A program made the translations under genes and the position numbers. The notes beneath the pieces are model-generated. The model was not told where the DNA came from, did not search any database, and saw only the letters and a list, made by a program, of their open reading frames with translations. 64,000 bases of DNA, taken from NCBI GenBank assembly GCA_030512335.1, contig JAULSU010000003.1:4774001-4838000 (forward strand), given 5' to 3'. Within the stretch, counting starts at the first letter, position 1; each line of letters starts with the position of its first letter. Shown piece after piece: positions 1 to 12,097 of the stretch. The stretch is from Immersiella caudata (lineage: Eukaryota; Ascomycota; Sordariomycetes; Sordariales; Lasiosphaeriaceae).

Positions 1-217
1 CTGGCTGCTTTTGCGCTGCACGGTAGCTCTCTTCTCAGAAGAAGCCTCTACGGTTCTGCGCCAAAATATCACAGTTTTCTTTTTATCGCCAAAACCTTGA
101 CACGCCTCATTTTCAAGTGTAGGCCTGCCATCAACCGGACCGCAAGTCTCCCTTCACCTCCATCTCACCTCACAATTCACGAGTACCGTTGTTGGCTTGC
201 CTGCGACAGTGACGAAG

Positions 218-3200
218 ATGTCAGCCGATGGTGGCGCCAACTGCACCCAGGAGGACGGCAAGTCGGTGGCAAGTCAGGCTCTATGGGACGAAATCGAGGC
301 CAAATACTGGGAGTCCATCAGCATTTACAGAGAAGACGAGGACAAGGTGAAAGATGCTCCGTATCACGATCGGTCCACATCCCTGAGTCTCCAGCAGCTG
401 AAAGTAGCTGAAAAGCGATCGAAGTTGATGAAAGAGGCGGATTCCTTGCGCAGGAGACTTGAGGCCATTAGTGTTGAGCTCGAACATAAGGATAAGGAGA
501 TTTCTCACATCGAAGGTCTGCGCCAGGATTTGGGTCGAAACTACAGGGCCGAGCAGGCATCGCGTGCTGAGGTCCGCGCCCAGGAAGATGCGAGGAGACG
601 CGAGTGGTTCGCAGAGGCTCGTCTGAAGGCCATCAAGAATGCACCGAAGCCCCAGGACGCAGAGACTCCGCCTCCAAAGGAGGTTGTTGCCCCCGCGCTA
701 CAGCCAAAAGAGCCAGAGATGATCGCCCCGGGCCAGGACCAACACATGGTGGATGCACCAAACTATCATCAGCCCACGGCAGAGGCGCCGAGCCAGGATG
801 ATGAATCCGTGGCCGAGCCGCCAAGCCGGCACCAGCCCGTCCTGCCCACACCAAGTCACGATCAGCCTATGGTGGACGCCCCGGCTCCGATGCCCGCGGC
901 CACCATGGCTATGGACCCGACGACTGTGGTATCGACGGCCGCGGCTCCGACAACACCGGCTCCGACACCACCGGCCCCAAAGGCTGCGGCCCCGATGACT
1001 CCAGCTCCGGTCCCTGCAGTTCCAATGGCTGTGGTCCCAGTGGCTCAACCTGAAGCCCCGATCGCGACAGTTCTAACAGCTATGGTCACAGTAGCTCAAC
1101 CTGCGGCTCCGACCCCTACAGTTCCGACTGCTGTGGTCCCGGTCGCCCAAGCTGCGGCTCTGCTCCCTGCAGTTCCAACTGTTGTGGTCCCAGTGGCACC
1201 TGCTGCGGCTCCGACGCTTGCGATCCCGATGCCTGTGCCCCCAATGCCAGCGGCTCCGATGGACACCGAGTCTAATAACGTCCAACCGGCTAGCGAAACC
1301 GCAGAACCCGAGGCGCCCACGAATGACGAAACTCAGCCTTCTCCCTCCGCTTTGAGTTCTGAGCTTTCCACTCCCTTGTCTGAACCTCCGCTCCAGCTTG
1401 ACGCCGAGCTTGAGGCGGAGGTTTTCCACCGTCGACAAGGCCATGGTGTTTCAAGTGGCGAATCTGCCCCCGCTGAAAACATGCAGACATGGATTGACGT
1501 AATAGAGGGCTCGGGAGAGCCGGTAGATCGCCTGAGACGCATTGAACTCGACAATCACTTTGCCCACGAAGTAGTCAGGATGCCCATCCGCCGCCCGATC
1601 CGGCTCCGTGTGGGAAAATCCCTTACCGACGACATCAAGGATGCGATCTATCAACCAACCGACGCCAAGGGTGCTCGTTGGCTAGCCTGTGAGATCCAAG
1701 CGACTGGCGAAGAGCAGACCGAGCCGTGTCAAAAGTGTACGAGGGGAACCGGCCCTTTTCAAGAGTGCGTATCCCTCGGAACGACGGATCTCCCGAGATG
1801 TGGCAACTGTGAGTGGAACAAACAGAGTTGCAGCCTCCATCACAAAACCTCGGACGACACATCAGACAGGCCTACGCCCCAGAGCACAAGCTTCACGGCT
1901 GTCAACACGCCCAAACAGACAGCCGAACCGGGCGATGCGATCTCCGTCAATGTCGAGCTTGGTGATGCAGGGGAGCATTCACTTTCGGAGTCGGTGGCCC
2001 GGAAGTCACTTCCAAGCTCGAAGGCCGAGATGGAGACGCCGATGGTCGGTACCCCCCATGTCGGGAAGCCCCGCACCAGCAGTCGCCGGATCTGGAGAAG
2101 AAGAGGACCTTCCCGAGATCAACAAGTCGGTTCTTGTGTTGCGGGACGATGGTGCCGTCTTCACGGAACCCCCCTGCATCGCTGGCGTGCCTCTGGCGAA
2201 GATCGGACCCGACCATCCATACTGGGAGCCGGAATGGCAGAACATTGAGGAGGTGGTGACTCCTCAGCTCCAGAAGTGGAGAGAAAAGTTCGAATATCAC
2301 ATGACCGCCAACTCATCTCAATCGAGCAAGTTCCTCGCCAATCGACAGATCAACAGAGGCAAGACGATCCTCAAGTTTCTTGAGGATGGCGAACTGCATC
2401 CTTATCAGATCTTTGGCAAGGAGCATGTCAACAGACAGCTCGCCAACTACGACACGCTTTACCGGATGGTGCAAATTCTTGAGGAGCTAGCCAAGTTCCA
2501 CATCGATATCACTCCTTCACAATGGCTGCGCCAGCGACTATACGAGATCTACATGGAGCTTGGTGATGACTTCAACCTTGCCAAGACGGTTCACGACCTC
2601 TATCATGACCCGAAGGTGATGCAGCTGCGAGTCAAGAGCGGCTTTGGTAACATCGGTCGGCCGTCTGGATACAACCGTGCTGTGGACGGTGGGGGCTCTA
2701 GGAAGCCTTCGAAGGGGCAAAAGAGGAAAGAGCCTCACATTACGCCCAAGGGAACGCCGACAAAGGGGACCGCCTCGCCGATCAAAGTAAACGTGGCGCC
2801 GATCAAAGAAGCGGTAACTACCAGAGGGAGTGGAGCGACGCCAAAGAAGGCCCCTATGAAGGCCGAAACGAAGGAGCCAATCCTACCGCCTCCCCCTCCA
2901 CCGCCACCAGTAGCTGAACCTCAACCCTTTCGCCCTCGTTCTTCCCATCGCAAGTCTCGCGGCGTACCAAGCGACCAGCGCGATGCCTCAGCCTCGGCGA
3001 GCGCGCCACCGCCTGCTCCTCCAACCAAAGCCTCCAAGAAAGCCCGACTGGTACCATCCCTCCCGCCTTCCCGCCAAGATCTGGAGTGCGACGGCTACAC
3101 TACGTCGGATTCTTTCAGTCATGATACCGTCATGCAAGTCGATTGGCGCGTCTACCAGATCAAACACCGCGAGTGCTCCACAAACGGACAGGTTACGCAG

Positions 3201-3657
3201 TACTGGCACTACGTCGACAGGTCGGATCCTGGAAGCGAGGAGACTATGTTCGAGCATCAAGTGCTCAAAGATGTTATACCAGGCCGACGTCTGAACGTGG
3301 AATGGGGTGTCTACAAGGAGCCCATTGACTTCCATCTGCGGTTTCGAGAGCTCACCGAAATCACGTACGCGCCGGACAGCCTGAATATCATTATCGGGAC
3401 GAAGCCGGTTAGGGGGGTCACACATCGCGGAGATTTGGTAGCGCAGTTCAAGCGGGAGAGGACGAAGAGGAGATTCTTGAAGTTCATGGAGGGGAAGGGG
3501 ATCAGGTTGGTTAAGACCAGCCAGTAAGTGCGCCCGGTTGGATGTTGCGGTGAGTCAGGCGATGCTGACTGATGTGCGCAGTTCTTATGTCGACGACGCG
3601 TGGACCAAGATGGAATCGGATGTGCTCCCCAGTTGTGCGTCCGAGGGCGAGGACTAG
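218..3657 (+). CDS. Large low-complexity protein with a DUF3716-like cysteine cluster; function unknown
   Basis: Reading starts at ATG 218 (MSADGG). An N-terminal charged coiled coil (about residues 60-150) is followed by a long Ala/Pro/Val/Thr-rich region with degenerate repeats (about 150-360). Then comes a cysteine cluster near residues 505-545 (CQKC, a Cys after GPFQE, CGNC, CSLH), spaced like fungal DUF3716; this is an inference. The C-terminal half, about 500 residues, is helical and basic and includes a six-proline run. A 56-nt intron (3526-3581, GTAAGT...GCAG) adds a last exon ending at TAG 3655-3657. One flaw: the reading frame must change by one base near 2049-2082, where a C6 run lies (2052-2057). 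Either a 1-nt insertion or an unrecognised intron is there; the only nearby GT-AG pairs give 31-34 nt, shorter than other introns here. Total about 1,130 residues. No catalytic domain is recognised. Confidence 0.7.
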
Positions 3658-4382
3658 AGGAACTCGTGAGGTGTTCGCTAGGGATGTCTTCGCGGATATC
3701 CTTCTCGCGGTGGTTCTTGCGGTGGATGGAACTAGCTGAGGTGTTCTCTTTTCTCCGTCTTTTTATTATCTACACATACAGCGCGGCGAACGGCGGAGCT
3801 CGTGTTTTCCAGGAGCTTGTTTGCCTCCTTGTGTTGTTCGGGCGACGAATTGGGTTGGGGTGTAGTAGATGGTTTGGTTGTCTTGCGTTGACGTGGTGAG
3901 TGGGATGTGGACATGAGACATTGGCGCATTGGTGAAATCGGGTATATACCCGTCTGGCTCTTCGTAGTATTTTCCTTTGCCTTGTACTTTTTTTTTTTTA
4001 ATCGACGGTTTATAGCGCGGCGAGAATGGCGTCACTTACTGGAGTTATCTGCTGAAGCGCGATGTTGTGGGGTTCCAGGCGGCTTCAGTGAGTGCGAATG
4101 CCAAGCTAAGCCCGGCACGTACCAGGTTGCTCAGTGAGTTGTTGGTGGCGCTAAGCCGCCTACGAGAACTCATTGCAATTTTAGCTTCTAAAAGCAGGTA
4201 CTGGAAGGTGAAGTGGCCGTGCATCAGCCGCCAGCCAATTGGGAAAGCGGTGACACGGCAGAATCTCGGTGGGCCCAAAATTTCCCAGCTGGACCGACGC
4301 CAACGCTGCCGTGCGGCGCGCAATCGACGACTCGAGATTGAGCTCGCATCCACCTGGCGACGGCACAACTGCACGGCGCAGC
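3658..4382. other. Intergenic: 3' region of the first gene and promoter of MRP17
   Basis: No supportable gene. There is a T9 run near 3990 and short open frames without coding character. It lies between two genes on the same strand. Confidence 0.6.
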
Positions 4383-4849
4383 ATGTTGTACGAAATCATT
4401 GGCATCGTATGTCTTCCCTTTCTAGTCACACACTCGGCGCGCACCAAGCTAACCCACTATCATCGCAGGCCCGCCCGGGCAACCTCGCCGAGGTGAAGGA
4501 GTACGCCCTCCCTTCTCCTCTCCCATCCCACTCCACAGGAGCCTAACCCAACCACAGGATCGTCCTCTCCGCCGGACAAATCATCCTCCGCAACGGTGGC
4601 GTCATCCGCGATATCAAGAACTGGGGAACCTTCCGTCTGCCGAAACCAATCTCGAGGCATCAAGTACGGTACACCAAGGGGCATTACTTCATTATGCGCT
4701 ACGACTCGGGGATCAAGACACACCAGGAGGTCAAGGAGACGCTGGCGGTGGATCCGAGAATTATTCGTGCGGGCGGGGTGAAGTTGGGTGATGGGACGTT
4801 GATGAATACGATTAGGTTTGGGGAGATTCCTTGGAGGAAGTTTGAGTAA
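4383..4849 (+). CDS. MRP17: Mitochondrial small-subunit ribosomal protein bS6m
   Basis: Three exons, 4383-4406, 4469-4500 and 4558-4849, give 115 residues. Intron 1 is 4407-4468 (GTATGT...GCAG) and intron 2 is 4501-4557 (GTACGC...ACAG). The product begins MLYEIIGI and continues RPGNLAEVKE, the S6 N-terminal beta strand and helix. It then has NWGTFRLPKPI, HQVRYTKGHYF and the C-terminal RFGEIPWRKFE, the pattern of fungal mitochondrial S6. The protein binds 16S-type rRNA with bS18m in the platform of the mitochondrial small ribosomal subunit. The first exon is only eight codons, so the gene is easily missed by open-frame searches. Splice phases were checked by hand and agree throughout. The start is fixed because the S6 fold needs the first strand. 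Confidence 0.93.
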
Positions 4850-6247
4850 TCTTCTAGATGGAGGGGGAGACATGGGTATATCTGTGAACAAGATACGAGA
4901 CCGGTTTCTGAGGAGGAAGGAAGGAAGGGAACGTCGAGGGGAGCTACCAAACGATGAGGAGGACCAGCGACACCGATGCCAATGCTGGGCGAGCTGGGTG
5001 TATACCGTGTACGAGATGTGCATTGTACAAAAGACAATTGTGGCGAGGCGCTACATAGAGAGGGAAGACCACGACTACTTTATGCCAACTTGCGAGCACT
5101 ATGACCCATCGTCCTAGATGATGCTGACCCTTCTTGGGTACCATCCAACCTGGAAAGTAAGGGTTTGAAGGCAGTCTGCCTCGGCGACATGCGATGATCA
5201 AAAGAACGAGAGGAGCAGCGCTCAGCCGTGCATATCAAGCTCGGATCAGCAGCGGGAACGACAGTACCTTGTACTCAGCGTTGCCATTATCTGCTGCCTT
5301 GGTCACCAACATCCTCCCATGTCATCCAACAGACCCTGCCTAGCCTGCTTTACAGTCCCCAAACTCACAAACTGAATGACGAGGTGACAGGAACTTCGTT
5401 CCCAATTCAGTTTTCCCCCACAGGACAACCCAATTCGGGCCACCAACCAAACCAGATAGACAGGCACACAAACTGGGCAACCCAGCTAGCTCACAACACA
5501 AACTACATTACAACACCCACCAGCTTATCACATCACAAATGCGTCTCTTTGAGGACTCTTGCCGTGCTTGCATGCATAGGGCCAAGAGCTACACTGCAAG
5601 GTGGCACCCCTGAGCCCGGAATGGATGTCAACACCAAGGTTGGGACACCGAGCGGGCGCTGACTTACATCGATGTAACGTTGTACTACCGCCAAACCTCC
5701 ACAAACAGGAACGCTACCACCAACCCTTCAAAATGAAGTGGACGAGTGAGAGGTATGGGAATTGGGAGCATGGAGGGTTGCAGTACTCATTTATGGTGTG
5801 GAATCTCGTGAGGTAGAGGGAATGGAGTGTGAGTGAGGTGCATCTCGTTCCGTTTGGTTGTGTCGCGGCGCGCATCGTCGGATTTCAAAGCAAAAGTCTA
5901 TATTGCTAACAGCGGCACCAACTTCATCAGGTTTCATGCCGTCGACTTCAGCACCTACGGCTCAAAAGGACTGTGCAGTTGGGTAGTATATGTCGGTATG
6001 CCTTGAGACTAGAATACTATTGCTAGCATTCCCAAGACCGATCCTTCCTCCGTATCCCGATGCAGCAGCTTGCCCCTTCTAGGCAAAGAACCAATGTGTC
6101 ATCATCAAGCCCCCCCATATGTCCAGCTGTCGCCTGTGTAAAAAATCCCCCATGCCTGCTTCGCTTCGTCTACCATCACTGTCGATGGGGGCTCTCCCTT
6201 GAAGCAGACCTAGCTTGTACTCTCAGCACCTTGATCGGAGTGCAGAA
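4850..6247. other. Intergenic, 1.4 kb, no gene seen
   Basis: This lies between the 3' ends of MRP17 (+) and DCN1 (-). The open frames here (for example 5228-5662) are Thr/Pro/His-rich with no domain and no intron logic. I see nothing that can be called. Confidence 0.55.
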
Positions 6248-8453
6248 CTACTCATCAACTTCCATGCCGTCGGCGCTCTTCTTAGGTGGCGCCACGACAC
6301 CCTGCTCGCGACACCAGATCACAAAGTCGTCAATAACTCCCGGCCAAGCCTGATCCTCGGACCAAAAGCCGAGCGAGTCGTCCTCCATCGTCCTCGTGGC
6401 GAACTCCAAGGTCTGGTTCCACATATCCTTGTTGACGCTGCGTGACCAGTTGTCGGTCAGATACCTCTTCCAAGCGTCCAGCCAGTCAACTTTCGCTGTC
6501 TTCCACGGACGCAGAGCGGGCGAGAATAATTCGTCCCAGTAGGCAATGGCATCCTCCTTCTCGAGCGCTTTCTGCTGCGCATCTTTTCCGGAGATAAACA
6601 TCTGACGGTAGATCTTCTTGAAGAGATCGGGATTCCGGGGAAGCTCCTGGATGCGGCCGCGGATGAACTTCCTGTGCGCATCCATGTTGGCCTTGATTGA
6701 CTTGTTGTGGCTGTCCACTTGCTTCTTCCAGCCCTCGACAAACTCCTTCCGCGAGATGTTTCCCAGGTTCTGTGTCTGCAAGATATCGCAGAGGACGAAG
6801 AACTCGAAGTTGTACATGTCGACGCCCAGCGCCTTTGTGTACCGCGCTATCGAATCGACGCCTATCGTATCGGTCTCTGCGTCCGGATTGTCGCCACTGG
6901 CTTCGACATCCTCTGCTGCTATGGTGTCAGCGCCGCTGCCAGATCTGGTGAGAGTGATGGGGACGTACCACCACGGAGCGAGTCAAACAGCTCGTTCAGC
7001 TGGTCATCTCGCGATTTGCCGCTTTCGATGAAATCATCGGCTTCCGCGCCGGCGAAGTACCTGATGGGTTTGCTGGTCAGCCTCCAATATCAATGACGTA
7101 ATTCACCGGGCGCGACGAAAGCAGCGTCGTGAAGCGAAAACTGGCAGGAACCGACTTGGTTTTGGGCTTCGCAGGCTTGGTGGTCTTCGTGACCTTCGGG
7201 GCCTTGGGCTTGGGTGCCGGCTTGGCCACCGACTTGGCAGCCGGTTTAGCAGCCGGTTTGGCAGCCGCCTTGGTGGCCGTCTTGCGCGGAGCTCTCGGCA
7301 TATCTGAATCTTCTTTGGTGAAGGTTGGTGGTGGTTTTGTTGGAGGCTCGATCTCAGAAGTGGAATTGAGGAGTTGCTGCGGCGAGCTTTGCTGGGGCAA
7401 GCTCTGCTGCGAAAAACTGGACGGCAAAGTAGAGTTGCTGCTCTCCGTCCCAGATGACCCCTCTGGAGGAAGGAACGACTTTTGGGATGGAGGCGCTGGC
7501 CGCCGGTGAAAGCAGCAAGTGAATAATCGGGCAAACATGGCATGCGGTTCTTGTGATTCTAAGGATGCCGCCATATTTCTGCCGTCACAATGGCAAGGAA
7601 AAATAACCCCAAAAAGACAAAGGGCAAATAATAGACTTTCGAGGCGACAGCCTCAACACCAGCGTGGTGGCCAGCGGTGGAGATCAAGGTTCAAATCCAG
7701 CCGGCTCCACTGGAAACCTGGGGCCGCCGAGCTGCTGCAGCCTGTGCTCAGGTTGCCGCAGCGGCTTCCGGCTGCATTGTAAACTTTTTGTTTCCCGGCC
7801 GGGCGAAAGGCTGAGGTCACGAAGTCGGGATGTTGTGGACAGGATAAAGGGGGGAGCGGCGAGCGGCGCAGGGACCCTTCGCGGGAAGCCAGGGATTGAA
7901 GGGGACAAGACTCCCTTTTTCTTTTACGCAGCCGCGACATGAATAATGTGAGACATGGTGTCGCAATGCCGATCGCTCTTCCAGAACGCTCCCGCTCAGT
8001 ACACTTGCACACGGGGCCCTGGACCCCGGGCCAAGGTGGGATAGCGGTACGGGCGGGGGAATTGTGGCCTCCTCCCCTGCCACCCTGTCACACAGCCTGG
8101 GGAGGAAGAGGAGGAGCTTCAGTAGGGCCGACACCCCGTAACGGACCCGCCACCGAAGGGAAAACAACACAAAGAGGAAAGCAGGTCGCATCACTCACAG
8201 ATTGACTGCGGCATCGAGGTTGTAGTTCGCATTTTTCAGGTACTGTCGCAGCCAAGCTAGCGGTCAGCGAGCGAGATAGGATGGAAGGCCCGTTCGATAT
8301 CGGGCCGAAAGCAGAGGGGCAATGGGGAAAGAAGGAAAATAGCACGCAGTGCGACGGAGCCTTCATCCGTACCTGCTGCGCATTCTCTTTCGTCGCATTC
8401 GTGACGGATATAAACTGCGAAGCCAGCTTTCGCTGTGTTGTCGTCGACGGCAT
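6248..8453 (-). CDS. DCN1: DCN1-type cullin neddylation factor (UBA-like plus PONY domain)
   Basis: Model on the minus strand: exons 8453-8373, 8242-8199, 7060-6969 and 6918-6248, 295 residues. Exon 1 (MPSTTTQRKL...) and exon 2 (YLKNANYNLDAAVNL) make the UBA-like N-terminus. Exons 3-4 make the cullin-binding PONY domain, with TIGVDSIARYTKALGVD, EFVEGWKK, WNQTLEFATRTMEDDS and FWSEDQAWPGVIDDFV. DCN1 is a scaffold E3 that helps Ubc12 transfer NEDD8/Rub1 to cullins. Splice sites: GTACGG/ACAG, GTGAGT/TCAG, GTACGT/ATAG; all phases agree. The second intron is odd at about 1.14 kb (8198-7061), some 20 times its neighbours. An alternative acceptor at 7073 would add four residues. The PONY part is certain; the UBA exons are strong but rest on splice logic. 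Confidence 0.85.
7062..8198 (-). other. Unusually long DCN1 intron containing an open frame
   Basis: On the minus strand the intron holds an open frame (7574-7077). From the internal ATG at 7301 it encodes a histone-H1-like basic tail (KTATKAAAKPAAKPAAKS and further Lys-Pro-Lys pairs). Upstream of that ATG the sequence is Gln/Ser/Pro-rich and resembles a fungal 5' leader. It may be an alternative first exon that replaces the UBA module, or a chance frame. I found only a weak donor (GTCGGT, phase 2) that would join it to the PONY exons. A promoter-box-like stretch near 7668-7697 is treated under rejected items. Confidence 0.35.
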
Positions 8454-9541
8454 CGCGTTCAGTTTGGGGGCGCCGGGAGCCGTTGGTCGGTCGTCGATGC
8501 GAGGGATCGCGAACACACGATAGGGCCGAAAGGAGGGGTCGGCTGACAGGGGCGCCGGCGTTTGGCACGGTATCAATCGGCGCAGGACCCAAGAAGGGCT
8601 TACGGCGGGTATCACAGGGCCCGGCCCTCACGGTTTCGATCGCAGCAGGAGGCAGCGGTCGGTCGGTCACGAAGGGATCGGGCTCGTCGCGAGGAGCCGT
8701 GGAGCAAACACCGGCGTCTCGGGGATCGTAGGTTGGGTTCAGGGGCGCGTTCAGTTGGGCGCTGGGGCGTCGGAGGGCCCCTGGTGACGGTATATTATAG
8801 GTATCCAAAAAGGTTAAAAACGGTCGCAAAAAAGGGCGCGGCGAGCGGTGTTCGATAGGGAGTAGCGATGCGAAATGCAGAGGTCGAGATCCTGCGGAAG
8901 AGAAGCGGTCGTCAGGCGGAGAAGTAAGTGGTGGTCGAGGCTGAAAAACGTCATGGCGCCGTGGCGGGGTTTGCAGCTCTGCCTGCCCGCTGTCCCGGGC
9001 TCTTGGCAGCATCCTACCAATTAGCCGTCCACGCCACCAGACCGCCCTGGGCTTGTTGCTTTGCTATACTACACGTAGCCAAACGAGCGAGACATGCATC
9101 CACACTGGAAAAGCAAGCGTGGTGATGGAGACGGTGTCAACCGGAAAGATGATGTGACAATAAGGTAAGTAAAGGGTATCGCGACACGAGTGTCCCTATA
9201 TAGGCGTATTTATACATGCTCGCCTTGTACAGACTCCTGAGCATCAACAGAAACGTATGTAAGACCAAACAACCAACCCGCCATGATTAAACCACAAACT
9301 TAACTGAATTATGCGCACCCTCCTGCCCATCCTCAGTTCCCTCCTCGGCTTCTGGGTCATCCGTGACCAACCAGGTGAAGCCGATGGTGCTCGTGGTACT
9401 CTGCAATCTCCCAGTGTCCGGATTCTGGCTCGTAGTGGATGATCTGTTGCCCGGAGACTTTGGGCCTTCCGTCTGAACCATAGTAACCTGCCGCCTTTCC
9501 ACACAACTACGCAGTCTCAGATGGCCATCTCGCACGACTGC
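8454..9541. other. Intergenic: DCN1 promoter side and MVP1 3' side
   Basis: A GC-rich stretch follows the DCN1 start codon upstream. The long minus-strand frame across 9012-8257 overlaps DCN1 exon 1 in another frame and has no domain. Nothing else is seen. Confidence 0.5.
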
Positions 9542-12097
9542 CTAATCGCCGAGAGGCATCCCTTCGAGGTCGTCCAGCAGCCGCCGCCAGTTATCGGCCA
9601 GTATCTCAGAATACTTGACGCGCTCCTGCGCCCAGTCCTGATTCCATCTCGAAACGTTGTACTGCGTGTGCTGGAAATGAATCAGCTCGTCGCGGAGGCA
9701 CTCCTTGACGAACACGGAACGGTTGTGTTGGTTGACAATAGATTCTTTGTCCTGTTGCAATGTGTCAGTCTAGTCTCAGAGGCCAAGGGGCCGGACGAAA
9801 CTTGCCTTGATGATGGCCTCAACCACCTTCTCAATCTCCCCAGGCTTGACCATGCCTTCGGGTTTCGCGCGGAGCGAGGTAAGCTTCGACTCGTTTGTCG
9901 CAATACGCCGCTCCAGAAAGGGGATGTTGTCCTTGTCGAGTCGTTCCCTCCGCTCGAAGAGATCCCGCAGGCTGACCAGAGCGTCCCGCTGGCGCTTGAG
10001 ATCCTCGAGCACACCTTCGTCCCATGCGCGAGCCTCGTCCTCCATCAGACTTTGCGACGTCCGAAGATGCTTGCTCATGGCTTGCAAGCCGTCGTTCAGC
10101 AGTGGCACCTCGTTGGGGTCGGTCGCGTATGTGTCGTTGCTGACTTCGGTCAGGGATGTGAGAGACAGAGCAATACGGGCATGATCAGCAGCCACACCCT
10201 CCTGACGCTTCACCAAGCGGTCCATGATGTTGCAGATGCCGATGTAGAGCTCGGCGCTGCGACGAACGCCCAATCGCGTCCGGTTGAATAGGTCCTCCAA
10301 GCTAGGGGAAAGCGAGTCCTCCAGCCCCGGGGGGAGCGGGCGGCCTTCAAATTCGTCCTGCACCGAAATGGTGGCTTGTTTGCGCCAAACAGAGAGTTCC
10401 TAAGTATGTTTTAGAGCAAGGCGCTAGCCAACAGGAAAACGAGACTCACCGTCGGAACACTCAGGAACATAACCACGAGCTGTTCTTGACCAAGAACGGG
10501 GTGCCGAACAAGGGCGTTGAGGAACCTAGCCAAGCCACGGCGTCGCTTCTCGATGAAAGCCCCATCATTCGACAAGTGGTTGCCGTTGACTACATATGTT
10601 AGCAATCGCTCTCAGACGGAAGCATGAGACACTCACCAGCAACCCGCTTTGGGGGCAGCAGAGGGAGGACTCTGAAAGGATATCGCTTGTGGAGGCAGTC
10701 GAGCAACCACACGAAGTCGCTATATCGGCGTACAACTTTGCTGACCCGTTTCGTGCTTGTCACCTCGTAGTTGTGGTGTTGGAACATAAAGATTCCCTCC
10801 TTCTCCGGCATCAGCGTCACCAAGATATTCTCGGTCACAGTAGCTCCCGTCCGACCACTGCCAATCGTCCTGCTAGGAGTCGGTACCGGCGGTTGACCGC
10901 TTGGAGGCTGACCAGCACCCCCCGGGGCGCCAAAGGCATTGTCGATCGGGTTATTGACCGGCCCACCGAATCCCGTTGCTGACGAGGGGCTTGCTGGGTA
11001 GTATCCCCATGAGCCACCCGCGTTGTCGCCAACTGAGCCAGCGACTTGACGAACAGACTCGGCACCTGAGGCAACGGTGCTGGTGGTGAAGGTAGAGGTC
11101 GTTCGGTTCGGCAGGATAGCCTGGGGGCTCGCAGCATAGAGGCCATTTCCGTTCAGATTCTCGGGCAGATTTGCCGGTGGGGTAGGTGAAGTTGGCGCGT
11201 CGCCACCATTGGGCCTCGGCGGTTCTGGGGGGTGGTTGTGGTTCTTGTGCACGTCCGGCGTGTTCCACGGGTCCTCGGGATAGTCCATCGACGCTTTCCT
11301 AAAGGCGCGCGCCTGTTTCGGCGTGGCGTCCTTCGATACCCGTGGAGCGTGGGTGGGCGGGGTAGCTGGTCGTTGCGGCGGTTGGGCGACAGGTTCGGCG
11401 GGATGAGACACTTTGGGCGCGCTCTCGACAATGCCAGGCAACTTGGGCTCTGGAAGATCTAGTGATGAACGGCGTGACGAGGTTAGCTCCGGCGGGCAGA
11501 GATGCGGGACCCACTCAAGCTCGACGTTGGGAGGGAAATTGAGCAACAAGACTGGGCAGATAAGATAAGATGACGGTGATTGGATGCGCACTCACTTCTT
11601 CGACGTTCGTCAATCCCATCGAGGGTGACGCTATCCCCCTCCTGTGCGAGGCTGACCAAGGCGAGGAGGACATTGAACTCGTTCCTGTTGAGGGCGACAT
11701 CGCCGCCGCCGCCAGGCGCAAGGATACCCATGATGCGCGCTTGGTCATCAGCGGCCAGCTTGGCGGCTGCCAGCGTCCGCGCGACGCCCCCGGATGTAAT
11801 ACGGCCAGCGCTCCCATCTTCGGCCACGACCGCGTCAAACGCGGCGATATAACTCTCTGGGACGTCGGAGCTGGGTAGCAAGTTGCGGATCAGGTCGGTG
11901 CGGGTCTGCTGCTTGCGAGGGGTGGGCAGGCCTTCCCAGGGCGAGTCTTGGGCGCTGTCATCGTCGGCGAAGAGCGCGCTCGTTGTGGACTTTGTCATGG
12001 GTGGCTCGTCTTCGAAGAGGGATGACCGACTGTCTGCGAAATTGTTCGACCGAATGGGGGCCGACTCCTCGGGCGGAGAGCTTCCGAAGAGAGACAT
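9542..12097 (-). CDS. MVP1: Sorting nexin Mvp1 (SNX8-like, PX-BAR)
   Basis: Five exons on the minus strand: 12097-11596, 11458-10637, 10589-10450, 10399-9806 and 9751-9542, about 755 residues. The N-terminus MSLFGSSPPEES and the FADD/FED acidic motifs are typical of fungal Mvp1. An EH-like helical region follows (residues about 70-165), then a Pro/Thr/Ser-rich linker (170-370). The PX domain runs from ENILVTLMPEKEGIF through the phosphoinositide motif RRYSDFVWLLDCLHKRYP to LPPK. A BAR-like coiled coil ends the protein (ELSVWRKQ... to ...LEGMPLGD). Mvp1 acts on endosomes in vacuolar protein sorting. The last intron (9805-9752) begins GCAAGT, a GC-AG intron. The acceptor of intron 1 could instead lie near 11552, also in frame; I chose 11459 because it gives the RRRNLPEPKLPG junction. 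Confidence 0.92.

Noticed and set aside
7660..7715. Sequence with tRNA-promoter-like boxes (TGGCCAGCGG and GGTTCAAATCC) in the DCN1 intron
   Set aside because: The boxes are only about 10 nt apart, the T-stem does not pair and no anticodon arm exists; at most a tRNA fragment or SINE-like scrap.
8257..9012. 251-codon minus-strand open frame
   Set aside because: It overlaps DCN1 exon 1 in a different frame, is Arg/Pro/Ser-rich and has no domain.
9521..10291. 256-codon plus-strand open frame
   Set aside because: Antisense of MVP1 exons and crosses its introns.
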